Source: Pantoea trifolii
GTDB lineage: Bacteria; Pseudomonadota; Gammaproteobacteria; Enterobacterales; Enterobacteriaceae
Direction: 5' to 3'
DNA: 64,000 bases
NCBI RefSeq assembly: GCF_024506435.1
Contig: NZ_JANIET010000001.1
Location: 868,001 to 932,000, forward strand
In this document: piece after piece, positions 32,791 to 42,325 of the stretch
Position numbering within the stretch: position 1 is the stretch's first letter
Layout: the number at the start of each line of letters is the position of its first letter
Made by a program: the position numbers and the translations under genes
Notes under the pieces: model-generated
The model's input: the letters and a program-made list of their open reading frames with translations, nothing else
What the model was told of the DNA's origin: nothing
Database searches by the model: none

Positions 32791-33180
32791 ATGCTGCAAA
32801 TAAAACAGATCCACCACATCGCCATTATTGCTACCGATTATCAGCGCAGTAAGGCGTTTTATTGTGATGTGCTGGGTTTTGAATTGTTGGGTGAATATTA
32901 CCGCGCCGAGCGCGACTCGTGGAAAGGCGATCTGGGTCTGAACGGGGTTTACACCATCGAGCTGTTCTCTTTTCCCTCGCCGCCGCCACGCGTCAGTGGC
33001 CCGGAAGCCTGCGGCCTGCGCCATCTGGCGTTTTGCGTTGAGGATGTTGAGCAGTCAATTGCGGCGCTGGCGGAGAAGGGCGTGACGTGTGAGCCGATTC
33101 GTATCGATGCGTTAACCGGTAAAGCCTGCACTTTCTTCCCCGATCCGGATGGTTTGCCGCTGGAGCTGTATCAGGCGTAA
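32791..33180 (+). CDS. yaeR: VOC family (glyoxalase/bleomycin-resistance fold) protein YaeR
   Basis: Small metalloenzyme-fold protein of unknown physiological substrate, 129 residues as in E. coli YaeR. Two beta-alpha-beta-beta-beta modules are seen, with likely metal ligands in IHHIAIIATDY (N-terminal His), VYTIELFSF (Glu), GLRHLAF (His) and DGLPLELYQ (Glu). It sits between ldcC and tilS, as in E. coli. Function not assigned. Confidence 0.92.
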   Translation: MLQIKQIHHIAIIATDYQRSKAFYCDVLGFELLGEYYRAERDSWKGDLGLNGVYTIELFSFPSPPPRVSGPEACGLRHLAFCVEDVEQSIAALAEKGVTCEPIRIDALTGKACTFFPDPDGLPLELYQA

Positions 33181-33185
33181 ACTAG

Positions 33186-33224
33186 CGTCCGCCGCGAGCC
33201 GCAATTCGGTGGCTCGCCCGGACG
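33186..33224. other. hairpin immediately upstream of tilS
   Basis: Two stacked arms, CGTCCG/CGGACG and GCGAGCC/GGCTCGC, form a long hairpin whose right foot reaches within 10 bases of the tilS ATG and overlaps the GGACGGAA that would act as ribosome-binding site. No T tract. Could lower tilS translation or be a repeat remnant. Confidence 0.6.
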
Positions 33225-33234
33225 GAACGCGCTC

Positions 33235-34536
33235 ATGTCTTTATCTCATCTTGCTTCGCTGCTGACACCCGACGCTGGCTATGTGCTGGCGTTCAGCGGC
33301 GGACTCGATTCCACCGTGCTGCTGCATCAATTGGTCTGCTGCCAACGTCAGCAGCCAGCGCTGCGCGTGCGCGCGTTACACGTCCATCATGGTCTCAGCC
33401 CGAATGCCGATAGCTGGGCGCTGCATTGCCAGTACCTTTGCCAGCAGTGGCAGATTCCCTGTGAAGTGCTGCATGTGCAGGTTGATGGTCGCGCCAACGG
33501 CATTGAAGCGGCCGCCCGCGAGGCGCGCTATCAGGCGCTGTTTCAGCAGCTGCAACCCGGTGAGCACTTACTTACCGCTCAGCACCTCGACGACCAGGCG
33601 GAAACGCTGCTGCTGGCGTTAAAACGCGGCAGCGGACCGGCGGGTTTGGCCGCGATGCCGCCGCAGCGCAGCGTTGGCGCACATCGGCATCTGCGTCCCT
33701 TGCTCGACGTTAGCCGTCAGCAGCTGGAAAACTATGCTGCCGAACATCAGCTGCGCTGGATTGAAGATGAAAGCAACGCCGATAGCCGCTATGACCGCAA
33801 CTTCCTGCGTCAGCAGGTGCTGCCGCTGCTGCAGGCGCGCTGGCCACACTTCAGCGCCGCCAGCGCGCGCAGCGCCGCGCTGTGTGGTGAGCAAGAGCAA
33901 CTGCTCGACGAGTTGCTGGCTGAACAGCTAGGGCAGCTTAGCGATGCGCAGGGCGCGCTACACTTCCCGCCGTTGATGAACATGAGCGAAGCACGGCGTC
34001 ATGCCCTGTTACGCCGCTGGATCGCCCAACAGGGCGGCGCGATGCCTTCGCGCGAGGCGCTGAAGCGCATCACCGATGAAGTCATTAACAGCCGTGAAGA
34101 TGCCAAACCCTGTTTGCGCTTTGGCGCTTTTGAGCTGCGCCGCTATCGCCAGCAACTCTATTGGTTAACGCCGCAGCCATCACTTAGTCAGCACTCGCTA
34201 ACCTGGCAAGACCGCACGCAGCCGCTCGATTTACCGGCCGGTTTAGGTTCGCTGCAGGCAAATGCGTGGATTGCCGAGCTGCGTCAGCCTGCAGCGGATG
34301 AAGCCATCACAGTCCGCTTCCAGGCGCAGGGTTATTATCACTTGCAGGGGCGCGCAGGTGGCCGCGAGATGAAGAAGCTATGGCAAGAGTTGGGCGTTGC
34401 GCCCTGGCTGCGCGAACGTATCCCGTTGATTTACTTTAACCAGACGCTAATTAGCGCGCCGGGGCTGTTTATTACCCGTGAAGGCGCTGCCAGCAATGAG
34501 CAAGGCTGGCAGGCGATCTGGTCACCACAACAATAA
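33235..34536 (+). CDS. tilS: tRNA(Ile)-lysidine synthetase
   Basis: Converts the wobble cytidine of the CAU-anticodon isoleucine tRNA to lysidine, an essential modification. The 433-residue product has the PP-loop ATP site SGGLDST at 21-27, the adenylation domain (to about 215), and two C-terminal tRNA-binding domains. E. coli TilS has 432 residues. A hairpin overlaps its leader. A cytochrome gene follows 11 bases after the stop, apparently in the same transcript. Confidence 0.95.
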   Translation: MSLSHLASLLTPDAGYVLAFSGGLDSTVLLHQLVCCQRQQPALRVRALHVHHGLSPNADSWALHCQYLCQQWQIPCEVLHVQVDGRANGIEAAAREARYQALFQQLQPGEHLLTAQHLDDQAETLLLALKRGSGPAGLAAMPPQRSVGAHRHLRPLLDVSRQQLENYAAEHQLRWIEDESNADSRYDRNFLRQQVLPLLQARWPHFSAASARSAALCGEQEQLLDELLAEQLGQLSDAQGALHFPPLMNMSEARRHALLRRWIAQQGGAMPSREALKRITDEVINSREDAKPCLRFGAFELRRYRQQLYWLTPQPSLSQHSLTWQDRTQPLDLPAGLGSLQANAWIAELRQPAADEAITVRFQAQGYYHLQGRAGGREMKKLWQELGVAPWLRERIPLIYFNQTLISAPGLFITREGAASNEQGWQAIWSPQQ

Positions 34537-34547
34537 AATGGAGAGCA

Positions 34548-34859
34548 ATGATGAAACTTTGGATGGCAGCGACGTTATTCGCTGCGGCGCTGCCGGCGTT
34601 GGCCGACGGCGATGTCAATGCAGGCGCGCAAAAAGCGGCAAGCTGCATGGCGTGTCACGGTGCCGAGGGCAAAAGCGCGGTGCCGCTCTATCCCAATCTG
34701 GCCGGGCAACATGCGCCTTATCTGCTGCATTCACTGCAAGCCTATAAAAAAGGCGAGCGTAGCGGCGGCCAGGCGGAAGTGATGAAAGCGTTTGTGGCAG
34801 GATTGAGCGATCAGGATATGGCAGACTTATCGGCGTATTACAGTTCGTTAAAACCTTAA
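34548..34859 (+). CDS. small monohaem c-type cytochrome, periplasmic
   Basis: Class I cytochrome c (c553/c4-like half), 103 residues: signal peptide (about 1-19, ending ALA), haem-binding CMACH with Cys33, Cys36 and His37, and a probable axial Met79 in EVMKAF. YPNLAGQHAPYLLHSLQAYKKGER is typical of the c553/c4 family. Start is ATG 34548 or 34551; GGAG favours the second. It lies 11 bases after tilS. E. coli K-12 lacks it at this site. Electron partner unknown; no oxidase or dehydrogenase gene is nearby. Confidence 0.88.
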   Translation: MMKLWMAATLFAAALPALADGDVNAGAQKAASCMACHGAEGKSAVPLYPNLAGQHAPYLLHSLQAYKKGERSGGQAEVMKAFVAGLSDQDMADLSAYYSSLKP

Positions 34860-34898
34860 GCGAGGTGGGCGGGATGTGATTCCCGCCCGAGAGAGGTT

Positions 34899-35162
34899 TT
34901 ACTCGTCTTCGCTAACGACGACGGTGCCCAGCTCCGGATGGGTGAAGCTGGCGATGTGGTCGAGCCGCACTTCGCGGGTCTCGCCTGAGAGATCGACGGC
35001 AAGGTACTCAACGTTTTTACGTGAGACCATGTCCACGGCTTTCGCCTTGAGCTGATCGCCGTTTTTAAGCTCTAACGACAGCGTCCAGTTTTTTTGGCAG
35101 GCGAGTTCGAGGTTGTCGTAATCATCGCAGTTGATGGGTTTATAGGCTTCATTCGTCAACAT
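34899..35162 (-). CDS. rof: Rho-binding antiterminator
   Basis: Binds transcription terminator Rho and inhibits its RNA binding in E. coli. 87 residues, containing [17 protein letters not shown] and a small OB-like fold with [26 protein letters not shown]. It overlaps the end of yaeP by 14 bases on the same strand, as in E. coli, suggesting coupled translation. Confidence 0.93.
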   Translation of the reverse strand: MLTNEAYKPINCDDYDNLELACQKNWTLSLELKNGDQLKAKAVDMVSRKNVEYLAVDLSGETREVRLDHIASFTHPELGTVVVSEDE

Positions 35163-35349
35163 AGTCGCTCACCAATAAGTTTGCAGCGGCATACGCTGCT
35201 TGTTCCCTGAGAGAAGAGTTTAGCGCAGAATCAGCGGCAATATCGTTGAGAGCCTTCAACGCACAACCTATGGCGTCTGGCACATACCCAAGGTCGCCGC
35301 TACCAATTTCGGCATACTTCTGGCGAACTAACTCACAATACTTTTGCAC
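35149..35349 (-). CDS. yaeP: UPF0253 family protein YaeP
   Basis: Conserved 66-residue protein of unknown function. I choose GTG at 35349 as start because a perfect AGGAGG lies 5 bases before it and it gives [21 protein letters not shown], aligning with E. coli YaeP. An in-frame GTG at 35355 overlaps the Shine-Dalgarno itself. It precedes and overlaps rof. Unlike E. coli, yaeQ is not found on the other side. Confidence 0.9.
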   Translation of the reverse strand: MQKYCELVRQKYAEIGSGDLGYVPDAIGCALKALNDIAADSALNSSLREQAAYAAANLLVSDYVDE

Positions 35350-35563
35350 ATACACCTCCTCAGCAGAGTTGATACTCTGGATGATTGGCGACTATATCAC
35401 AGGAATTTCATTGAAATCAGCCCGGTCGTCACGGGAATGATGCAAGGAAATGGGCAAAAGTGACATTTCGCGCTGGTCTCATGCACGCAGCGTGCGCACA
35501 AAAGGTTAAGTTGATGAACAGGTTATTACACGACGCAACGTCGAGCCAAACGGCAGGTGACAG

Positions 35564-35974
35564 ATGATTGTGCTGTCTCGAACGGTTTCACTTGCAGATA
35601 ATGAAGTGGAACTCAGTGCCATCCGTGCGCAAGGTGCCGGTGGCCAGCATGTGAATAAAACCTCCACGGCGATTCACCTGCGGTTTGATATTCATGCATC
35701 GTCGCTGCCGCCGTTCTATAAAGAGCGACTGCTGGCGGCCAGCCATCATTTGATCACTGCAGAAGGCGTGGTGATCATCAAAGCGCAGGAGCATCGCAGC
35801 CAGGAAATGAATCGGGAAGCGGCCGTGCAGCGGCTGATTAATCTGATTCAGGAGTTAACCACGGTGGAAAAAGTGCGGCGCGCGACCAAACCCACGCACG
35901 GCTCTAAAGTGAGGCGGCTGGAGGGTAAAACCCGGCGCAGTAACGTGAAGGCGATGCGCGGAAAGGTGCAATAA
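35564..35974 (+). CDS. arfB: alternative ribosome-rescue factor ArfB (YaeJ)
   Basis: Peptidyl-tRNA hydrolase that rescues ribosomes stalled on non-stop mRNA. The 136-residue product has the GGQ catalytic motif at 26-28 ([21 protein letters not shown]) and a basic C-terminal tail ([20 protein letters not shown]) that enters the empty mRNA channel. E. coli ArfB has 140 residues. Downstream it converges on proS through a shared terminator. The nlpE gene found next to it in E. coli is absent here. Confidence 0.94.
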   Translation: MIVLSRTVSLADNEVELSAIRAQGAGGQHVNKTSTAIHLRFDIHASSLPPFYKERLLAASHHLITAEGVVIIKAQEHRSQEMNREAAVQRLINLIQELTTVEKVRRATKPTHGSKVRRLEGKTRRSNVKAMRGKVQ

Positions 35975-36000
35975 AAAACGCCTCCGGCTGGAGGCGTTTT
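35975..36000. terminator. bidirectional terminator between arfB and proS
   Basis: AAAACGCCTCC/GGAGGCGTTTT, 11-bp perfect stem with a 4-base loop and A/T flanks on both sides, between two convergent genes. Confidence 0.92.
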
Positions 36001-36004
36001 AGCG

Positions 36005-37723
36005 TTACTTGTTCAGGGCTTTCGCAAGGAAGTCGACGATGTCATGTTGCTTAATCATCTGCTTCTCGCTGGCGGTACGCGCCTTGTACTCGATCTCTTC
36101 GTTATCGAGATTACGATCGCCAATCACGATGGTGTGCGGCACACCGATCAGCTCCATATCGGCGAACATCACGCCCGGGCGCTCTTTGCGGTCATCCAGA
36201 ATCACGTCAATGCCTTTGGCACGCAGCGTGTTGTACAGCTCTTCAGCCAACTGCTGCACACGGAAAGATTTGTGCATGTTCATTGGCAGAATCGCCACTT
36301 CAAACGGTGCCAATGCCGCAGGCCAGATGATACCGCGCTCGTCGTTGTTCTGCTCAATCGCAGCCGCCACAACGCGCGTGATACCGATACCGTAGCAGCC
36401 CATGGTCATTACCTGGTTACGACCATCTTCGCCTTGTACTGCCGCTTTCATCGCTTCGGAGTACTTGGTACCCAACTGGAAGATGTGACCCACTTCGATA
36501 CCGCGTTTAATCTGCAGCGTGCCTTTGCCGTCTGGGCTTGGATCGCCTTCTACCACGTTACGGATATCTTCCACACGTGGTTCTGGCAGATCGCGCCCCC
36601 AGTTGATGCCGCTCAAATGCTTGCCATCAATGTTCGCACCGGCGCAGAAGTCGCTGATTTTCGCCACGGTACGATCGGCGATCACTGGCATGGTCAAACC
36701 GACCGGGCCGAGCGAGCCTGGACCGGCACCGAGCAGCGCGCGAATCTGTTCTTCGCTCGCCATTTCCAGCGGTTCAGCGACGATATCCAGATTTTCGGCT
36801 TTGATCTCGTTCAGCTGATGATCGCCGCGCAGCAGCAGGGCAACCAGCGTGTGGCCGCTCTCTTCGGTGGCTTTGACGAACAGCGTCTTGACGGTTTTCT
36901 CAATCGGCAGCTGATGTTGCTCAACCAGCTCAGCGATAGTCTTGGCGTTTGGCGTATCGAACTGCGTCATGGCGGTTGTTGCCTGCGGACGCTCGCCAGC
37001 CGGCGCTACGGCTTCGGCTTTCTCAATGTTGGCCGCGTAATCGGATTCGCTGGAGAAGATCACGTCATCTTCACCGCTCAGCGCCAACACCTGGAATTCA
37101 TGTGATGCGCTGCCGCCGATAGAACCGGTGTCAGCTTGTACGGCGCGGAAATCCAGACCCATACGGCTGAAGCTCTGGCTATATGCGCGGTACATCGCGT
37201 CGTAGGTTTCCTGCAACGATTCCTGCGTGGTGTGGAACGAGTAAGCATCTTTCATGATGAACTCGCGTGAACGCATCACACCAAAGCGCGGACGCACTTC
37301 ATCACGGAATTTGGTCTGGATCTGATACAGATTAATCGGCAACTGCTTGTAAGAGCTCAGCTCGTTGCGGATCAGATCGGTGACCACTTCTTCGTGGGTT
37401 GGACCCAGCACGAAGGGACGTTCGTGACGGTCTTTAATGCGCAGCAGTTCCGGGCCGTACTGCTCCCAACGGCCACTCTCTTCCCACAGATCGGCAGGCT
37501 GAACCACCGGCATGGAGATCTCAATCGCACCGGCGTTGTTCATCTCTTCACGCACGATGTTTTCAACTTTTCGCAGCACGCGAATACCGGTCGGCAACCA
37601 GGTATAAAGACCAGAAGCCAGTTTGCGGATCATGCCGGCGCGCAGCATCAGCTGGTGGCTGATCACTTCTGCATCGGAAGGTGTCTCCTTCAGAGTGGAG
37701 AGCAGATATTGAGTAGTACGCAT
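36005..37723 (-). CDS. proS: prolyl-tRNA synthetase
   Basis: Charges tRNA-Pro. The 572-residue bacterial-type enzyme equals E. coli ProS. Class II motifs ([44 protein letters not shown]) flank a YbaK-like editing insertion (about 225-400) that clears alanyl-tRNA. The C-terminal anticodon-binding domain contains [29 protein letters not shown]. The start [38 protein letters not shown] is the family N-terminus. Confidence 0.98.
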   Translation of the reverse strand: MRTTQYLLSTLKETPSDAEVISHQLMLRAGMIRKLASGLYTWLPTGIRVLRKVENIVREEMNNAGAIEISMPVVQPADLWEESGRWEQYGPELLRIKDRHERPFVLGPTHEEVVTDLIRNELSSYKQLPINLYQIQTKFRDEVRPRFGVMRSREFIMKDAYSFHTTQESLQETYDAMYRAYSQSFSRMGLDFRAVQADTGSIGGSASHEFQVLALSGEDDVIFSSESDYAANIEKAEAVAPAGERPQATTAMTQFDTPNAKTIAELVEQHQLPIEKTVKTLFVKATEESGHTLVALLLRGDHQLNEIKAENLDIVAEPLEMASEEQIRALLGAGPGSLGPVGLTMPVIADRTVAKISDFCAGANIDGKHLSGINWGRDLPEPRVEDIRNVVEGDPSPDGKGTLQIKRGIEVGHIFQLGTKYSEAMKAAVQGEDGRNQVMTMGCYGIGITRVVAAAIEQNNDERGIIWPAALAPFEVAILPMNMHKSFRVQQLAEELYNTLRAKGIDVILDDRKERPGVMFADMELIGVPHTIVIGDRNLDNEEIEYKARTASEKQMIKQHDIVDFLAKALNK

Positions 37724-37812
37724 TGATTACGATTCCAGTTATACGGAAGGAGACTGACAAAATTTTTCTGGCGGCTAGTGTACCAGTGAGAACAATCACT
37801 CAAAAGCGCGTT

Positions 37813-38520
37813 TTAACGGGGATCGAGGGCGATCACCTCGGTTCCTGCCGCATCAATGCGCCAGCGCACGTTAAAGTCGAGTAGCCAGGCGGCATATTCA
37901 CGATCTTCGGTCTCACCTTTACGGTAAGCCGGACGCGGATCCTGCGCTAGCACCTCACTGATGAAACGCGCTAACTGCGGGTAGGTTTTCTGCTGCTGTT
38001 GGAGCTGGCTCTGCGCCAGCAGCGAAAAGCGTACCGGCATGCTGGCATCAGGCGCCGCCTGCGCAAACCCGGCGCGCGCGTCTGGCAGCGCTTCGGCAAA
38101 TGGCAGATAAGGTTTGATATCCACCACCGGCGTGCCATCGACTAAATCGAGGCTGCCGAGCTGCAAGATCACCTGCTGCTTCTCGCAGCGAATGCCTTTT
38201 AACTCAACCAGCGACATGCCGACAGGATTAGGGCGAAAGGTTGATCGAGTGGCAAACACGCCCATACGCGTATTGCCGCCGAGGCGCGGTGGGCGTACGG
38301 TCGGACGCCAGCCACCTTCCAGGGTTTGGTGAAACACAAACAGCACCCACAAATGACTGAATTCTTCGAGCCCGCGCACCGCTTCCGGCTGATTATAAGG
38401 CGGCAGCAGATGCAGCTCGCCGCCGCCATCCTGCACCAGACCGGGCTGGCGCGGGACGGCAAACTTCTCTTTCCACGGCGAACGAATTACGCCGATTTGC
38501 GCGAAGGCAAACTCACTCAT
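37813..38520 (-). CDS. trmO: tRNA (adenine(37)-N6)-methyltransferase TrmO
   Basis: SAM-dependent methyltransferase that makes m6t6A37 in some tRNAs (formerly yaeB/tsaA). 235 residues, beginning MSEFAFAQIGVIRSPWKEKFAVPRQPG, with the beta-barrel core VFATRSTFRPNPVGMSLVELKGI and LDLVDGTPVVDIKPYLPFAE. The start at 38520 is set by family length and by the ATGA overlap with the rcsF stop; the frame stays open 26 codons upstream inside rcsF. rcsF and trmO are cotranscribed, as in E. coli. Confidence 0.95.
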   Translation of the reverse strand: MSEFAFAQIGVIRSPWKEKFAVPRQPGLVQDGGGELHLLPPYNQPEAVRGLEEFSHLWVLFVFHQTLEGGWRPTVRPPRLGGNTRMGVFATRSTFRPNPVGMSLVELKGIRCEKQQVILQLGSLDLVDGTPVVDIKPYLPFAEALPDARAGFAQAAPDASMPVRFSLLAQSQLQQQQKTYPQLARFISEVLAQDPRPAYRKGETEDREYAAWLLDFNVRWRIDAAGTEVIALDPR

Positions 38521-38918
38521 TGATTCGAGACTTTCAGTGCAGAGCCCTGGCAAATGGCCTGGCGATAGCATCCCGGCGTGCTGGTGACAATTTCGCACTT
38601 ATGCAGCAGGACGGCGTTGGCTTTCATGCCGGCCGCTCGGATCTGCAGGCGCTTGCGCGCGGTGTTGATGTTAGGTGGCGAATCCTGGCTGCTGCTCTGG
38701 CAATCTTCAGCGGACACTTCGCCCAAATCGCGGAACGGGTTGCTGACCAGATCGGCCGCATCGGTGTAGATCTTCACCGGCGCAGGACGTGGAGTCGGTT
38801 TGCGTTCTGGCTCGCTGGATGCCTGTTGCGGGCGAGAAGGAGCACTGCTTATCGGGTGATATTCACGCACACACCCGGTTAGCATCAATGCCAACAAGCA
38901 GAGCGGTAAAAAACGCAT
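38517..38918 (-). CDS. rcsF: Rcs stress sensor outer-membrane lipoprotein RcsF
   Basis: Outer-membrane lipoprotein that signals envelope damage to the Rcs phosphorelay and interacts with BamA (also in this window). 133 residues. The lipobox LTGC places the lipidated Cys at 16. A proline-rich linker (about 24-48) is followed by a folded domain with four cysteines expected to form two non-consecutive disulfides. Stop overlaps the trmO start by 4 bases. Confidence 0.95.
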   Translation of the reverse strand: MRFLPLCLLALMLTGCVREYHPISSAPSRPQQASSEPERKPTPRPAPVKIYTDAADLVSNPFRDLGEVSAEDCQSSSQDSPPNINTARKRLQIRAAGMKANAVLLHKCEIVTSTPGCYRQAICQGSALKVSNQ

Positions 38919-38999
38919 GGCAACATCCTCAAGTAATAAAAAGTGGCGTTATTGAAACAAGGACGACAATAAATAACAAGTCAGGTGCAATTTATGGCA

Positions 39000-39025
39000 A
39001 AAGAAAGGGCGGCCGAAGCCGCCCT
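39000..39025 (-). terminator. terminator of the metNIQ operon
   Basis: On the minus strand GGGCGGC pairs with GCCGCCC around TTCG, followed by TTTCTTTT; located just past the metQ stop. Confidence 0.88.
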
Positions 39026-39046
39026 GTAAGGCATGAAAGGTGAAAA

Positions 39047-39862
39047 TTACCAGCCTTTCACTGCGCCGCCGTTGAAGATCTTGTTGGCCGCTTCAGACAC
39101 TTCGTCTGACTGGTAAGCCTCAACAAACTTCTTCACGTTCTCAGCGTCTTTGTTGTCTTCACGGGTCACGATCAGGTTCACGTAAGGTGAATCTTTGTCT
39201 TCCACGAAGATGCCATCTTTCGCTGGCGTCAGACCAATCTGGCTAGCGTAAGTGGTGTTGATCACCGCCAGAGCGATCTGCTGATCGTCAAGTGAACGTG
39301 GCAGCTGCGGCGCTTCCAGCTCAACAATCTTCAGTTTTTTCGGGTTCTCAGTGATATCCAGTGAAGTTGGCAGCAGACCAACGCCATCTTTCAGTTTGAT
39401 CAGGCCCACTTTCTGCAGCAGCAGCAGAGAACGTCCCAGGTTGGTTGGATCGTTGGGGATGGCGATCTGTGAACCGTCCTGCAGATCATCCAGTGATTTG
39501 ATTTTCTTCGAGTAGCCCGCGATTGGGTAAACGAAGGTGTTCGCCACCGCAGTCAGCTTGTAGCCACGATCTTTGATCTGCTGATCCAGATACGGTTTGT
39601 GCTGGAAGGCGTTAGCGTCGATATCACTTTTGCTCAGCGCTTCGTTTGGCAACACGTAATCGTTAAAGGTCACCAGCTCAACGTCGAGACCATATTTCTC
39701 TTTCGCCACTTTCACCGCGGTTTCAGCAACCTGCTGCTCAGCGCCGACAATCACACCCACTTTAATGTGGTTTGGATCTTTTGCTTTCTGATCGCATCCT
39801 GCCAGCGCAATTGCGCCAATCAGAGCACCCACAGCGGCAATCTTTTTAAATGTAAAAGACAT
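39047..39862 (-). CDS. metQ: D/L-methionine-binding lipoprotein MetQ
   Basis: Substrate-binding lipoprotein of the MetNIQ ABC importer. 271 residues. The lipobox IALAGC places the lipidated Cys at 23, followed by the NLPA-family fold (KVGVIVGAEQQVAETAVKVAKEKYGLDVELVTFNDYVLPNEALSKSDIDANAFQHKPYLDQQ) and ending IFNGGAVKGW. Last gene of the operon. Sequence agrees with E. coli MetQ along its length. Confidence 0.96.
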   Translation of the reverse strand: MSFTFKKIAAVGALIGAIALAGCDQKAKDPNHIKVGVIVGAEQQVAETAVKVAKEKYGLDVELVTFNDYVLPNEALSKSDIDANAFQHKPYLDQQIKDRGYKLTAVANTFVYPIAGYSKKIKSLDDLQDGSQIAIPNDPTNLGRSLLLLQKVGLIKLKDGVGLLPTSLDITENPKKLKIVELEAPQLPRSLDDQQIALAVINTTYASQIGLTPAKDGIFVEDKDSPYVNLIVTREDNKDAENVKKFVEAYQSDEVSEAANKIFNGGAVKGW

Positions 39863-39899
39863 ATCCCTTCCTTAATAGAGGACTATTGATGTTGCTTGC

Positions 39900-40553
39900 T
39901 TACTTATGGGACACAGCACGTACGATGCGGTCGCCACAGAATTGGATTAAATAGACCAGCACAACCAGCAGAACCAGCACGGTGTTCATTACAGTCGCGT
40001 TATAGCCGATGTAACCGTATTGGTAGCCAATCTGACCCAAACCGCCAGCGCCAACCGCTCCGCCCATTGCGGAGTAGCCAACCAGGGTAATCAGGGTAAT
40101 TGTAGCGGCATTCACCAGACCTGGCAGCGCTTCCGGCAGCAGGACTTTGCGCACGATCTGCAGCGGCGTGGCGCCCATGGCGCGTGATGCTTCGATCAAA
40201 CCGGTTGGCAGCTCCAGCAGGGCGTTTTCCACCATACGTGCAATAAACGGCGCGGCACCCACGGTCAACGGCACGATAGCAGCTTGCAGGCCAATCGAAG
40301 TGCCGACGATGGCGCGGGTGAACGGAATCATCCACACCAGCAGGATAATGAACGGAATTGATCGGAAGATATTCACCAGCGCCGACAGCACGCGATAAAG
40401 CACGTTGTTGGCCAGAATCTGGCCGGGACGCGTCACATACAGCAGCACGCCCACCGGAAGACCGAGGACAAAACCAAAGAAACCAGAGACAAAGGTCATC
40501 ATCAGCGTTTCCCAGACGCCGCGCGTCAGTAACCACATCATCGCTTCAGACAT
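39900..40553 (-). CDS. metI: methionine ABC transporter permease MetI
   Basis: Inner-membrane permease of the MetNIQ importer. 217 residues with five predicted membrane helices and the cytoplasmic coupling EAA-type loop [32 protein letters not shown]. Length identical to E. coli. The start overlaps the metN 3' end by 8 bases, so the two are translationally coupled. Confidence 0.96.
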   Translation of the reverse strand: MSEAMMWLLTRGVWETLMMTFVSGFFGFVLGLPVGVLLYVTRPGQILANNVLYRVLSALVNIFRSIPFIILLVWMIPFTRAIVGTSIGLQAAIVPLTVGAAPFIARMVENALLELPTGLIEASRAMGATPLQIVRKVLLPEALPGLVNAATITLITLVGYSAMGGAVGAGGLGQIGYQYGYIGYNATVMNTVLVLLVVLVYLIQFCGDRIVRAVSHK

Positions 40554-41577
40554 AACCCAACACCTCTACTTTCACATGATTTTCTTTCAGCCAGGCAATC
40601 GCGGCTTGTGTATCTGTTTCGCTGCCATCCATCTCAGCCAGCATGATGCCGAACTTCACGCCACCGGCGTAATCCATCTGCGCACTGATAATGTTGTTAT
40701 TGACGTTGAAGCGACGGGCCGCTTCAGACAGCAGCGGAGCATCAACCGATTTGCCGGTGAACTCCAGACGCAGCAGCGGCACACTTTCGGCTGTTGGCTG
40801 TGGCGCCATGCGTTGCTGGTAATCGTCGGGGATATCCAGATGCAATGTCGATTGAATGAACTGCTGCGCCAGCGGCGTTTTCGGATGCGAGAACACTTCG
40901 CTCACGCTGTCTTTCTCTATTAACTCACCGTTGCTGATGACCGCAACCTGATCGCAGATGCGTTTCACCACATCCATTTCATGCGTGATCAATAGAATGG
41001 TAATGCCGAGACGGCGGTTAATGTCTTTCAGCAGTTCCAGAATCGAACGCGTGGTGGCAGGATCCAGTGCGCTGGTGGCTTCATCACACAGCAGCACTTT
41101 TGGATTGCTTGCCAGTGCGCGGGCAATCGCAACACGCTGCTTTTGTCCGCCAGAAAGATTCGCTGGCCAGCTATCATGCTTATCAGATAATCCCACCAGA
41201 TCCAGCAATTCGCTAACGCGCTTCTTTATCTGTTCGCGTGAAAGATTGCCTAACTCTAAGGGCAGCGCCACGTTGCCGGAGACGGTGCGGGAGTTCATCA
41301 GATTAAAGTGCTGGAAAATCATGCCAATCTGGCGGCGTGCCAGCGTCAATTGACCAGAGGAAAGCGTGGTTAATTCCTTGCCATCAACCAGTATGCGTCC
41401 GGAGGTTGGGCGCTCCAGCAGATTGACGCAGCGAATCAGTGTACTTTTACCGGCACCGGATGAACCGATGACGCCATAGATCTGACCAGCAGGCACGTGC
41501 AGGCTGACGTTGGACAGCGCCTGAATGGTGCGTGAGCCTTGCTGGAACACTTTGGTGATATTTTCGAGTTTAATCAT
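40546..41577 (-). CDS. metN: methionine ABC transporter ATP-binding protein MetN
   Basis: ATPase of the methionine importer, 343 residues. Walker [10 protein letters not shown] (about 38-46), ABC signature [15 protein letters not shown], Walker [13 protein letters not shown], and a C-terminal NIL domain (about 265-340) through which internal methionine inhibits transport. First gene of metNIQ, with a MetJ-like operator upstream. Confidence 0.97.
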   Translation of the reverse strand: MIKLENITKVFQQGSRTIQALSNVSLHVPAGQIYGVIGSSGAGKSTLIRCVNLLERPTSGRILVDGKELTTLSSGQLTLARRQIGMIFQHFNLMNSRTVSGNVALPLELGNLSREQIKKRVSELLDLVGLSDKHDSWPANLSGGQKQRVAIARALASNPKVLLCDEATSALDPATTRSILELLKDINRRLGITILLITHEMDVVKRICDQVAVISNGELIEKDSVSEVFSHPKTPLAQQFIQSTLHLDIPDDYQQRMAPQPTAESVPLLRLEFTGKSVDAPLLSEAARRFNVNNNIISAQMDYAGGVKFGIMLAEMDGSETDTQAAIAWLKENHVKVEVLGYV

Positions 41578-41652
41578 TAGTTTATTTATTATCGTGTTGC
41601 ATAGTCCGTGGTGTATCGGGCTTCACTCAGCAGGGCTGTGCGAAATTTGGAT

Positions 41653-41683
41653 GGATGTTAAGGCATCCAGACGGCTAAATCAA
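41653..41683 (-). promoter_or_regulatory. metN promoter with overlapping MetJ boxes
   Basis: On the minus strand TTGATT (41683-41678) and TAACAT (41660-41655) are spaced 17 bases. Three adjacent 8-mers between 41676 and 41653 read AGCCGTCT, GGATGCCT and TAACATCC. Against the MetJ consensus AGACGTCT these match 7, 5 and 4 of 8 positions. Tandem met boxes over a promoter fit MetJ/S-adenosylmethionine repression of metN known in E. coli. Confidence 0.68.
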
Positions 41684-41764
41684 TGGAAGTCATTCAAACT
41701 GCCATTCTCTCGCTATACGCAATCATGCGATACTTAGCGACACATTTTCAGCAGGAGTTTCTAC

Positions 41765-42325
41765 GTGGCGAACAAAGTCCCGGCTATTTTTCTTGATCGT
41801 GATGGCACATTGAATGTCGATCACGGCTATGTTCATGAAATCGATAATTTCGAATTCATCGATGGCACCATCGAAGCGCTGCAGGCGCTGAAAAAGATGG
41901 GCTATGCGCTGGTACTGGTGACGAACCAGTCGGGCATTGCGCGTGGCATGTTTACCGAAGATCAGTTTATGCAGCTCACCGAATGGATGGATTGGTCGCT
42001 GGCCGATCGCGATGTTGATCTGGATGGCATCTATTTCTGTCCGCATCTGCCTGATGCCACAGTAGAAGCATATCGCCAGCAGTGTGATTGTCGTAAGCCG
42101 CAGCCGGGCATGTTGCTCTCCGCGCAGCAGCATCTGGATATCGATATGGCTTCTTCTTATATGGTAGGTGACAAAATAGAAGATATGCAGGCGGCGTTAG
42201 CAGCGGGTGTGGGCACGAAAGTGCTGGTACGTAGCGGCAAGCCGGTAACGCCGGAAGGTGAAGCGGCAGCGGATTGGGTGATTAATAGTCTGGCAGAGCT
42301 GCCTGCACGCATTAAAAAGGCCTAA
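41765..42325 (+). CDS. gmhB: D-glycero-beta-D-manno-heptose 1,7-bisphosphate 7-phosphatase
   Basis: Removes the C7 phosphate in ADP-heptose synthesis for the LPS inner core. The 186-residue HAD-family enzyme has the nucleophile motif FLDRDGT (Asp11, Asp13), [10 protein letters not shown] as motif II, a Cys-rich zinc loop (CPHLP…CDCRKP) and motif [13 protein letters not shown]. The start is GTG at 41765 with AGGAG upstream. It is followed by the rRNA operon, as gmhB precedes rrnH in E. coli. Confidence 0.95.
   Translation: MANKVPAIFLDRDGTLNVDHGYVHEIDNFEFIDGTIEALQALKKMGYALVLVTNQSGIARGMFTEDQFMQLTEWMDWSLADRDVDLDGIYFCPHLPDATVEAYRQQCDCRKPQPGMLLSAQQHLDIDMASSYMVGDKIEDMQAALAAGVGTKVLVRSGKPVTPEGEAAADWVINSLAELPARIKKA

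Noticed and set aside
35356..35563. A small gene or RNA in the yaeP-arfB gap
   Set aside because: About 200 bases with only a weak CCCG/CGGG hairpin and no convincing promoter or reading frame.
36044..37105. 353-codon plus-strand frame inside proS
   Set aside because: Antisense shadow of proS, with unlikely His/Gln-rich composition and no recognisable domain.
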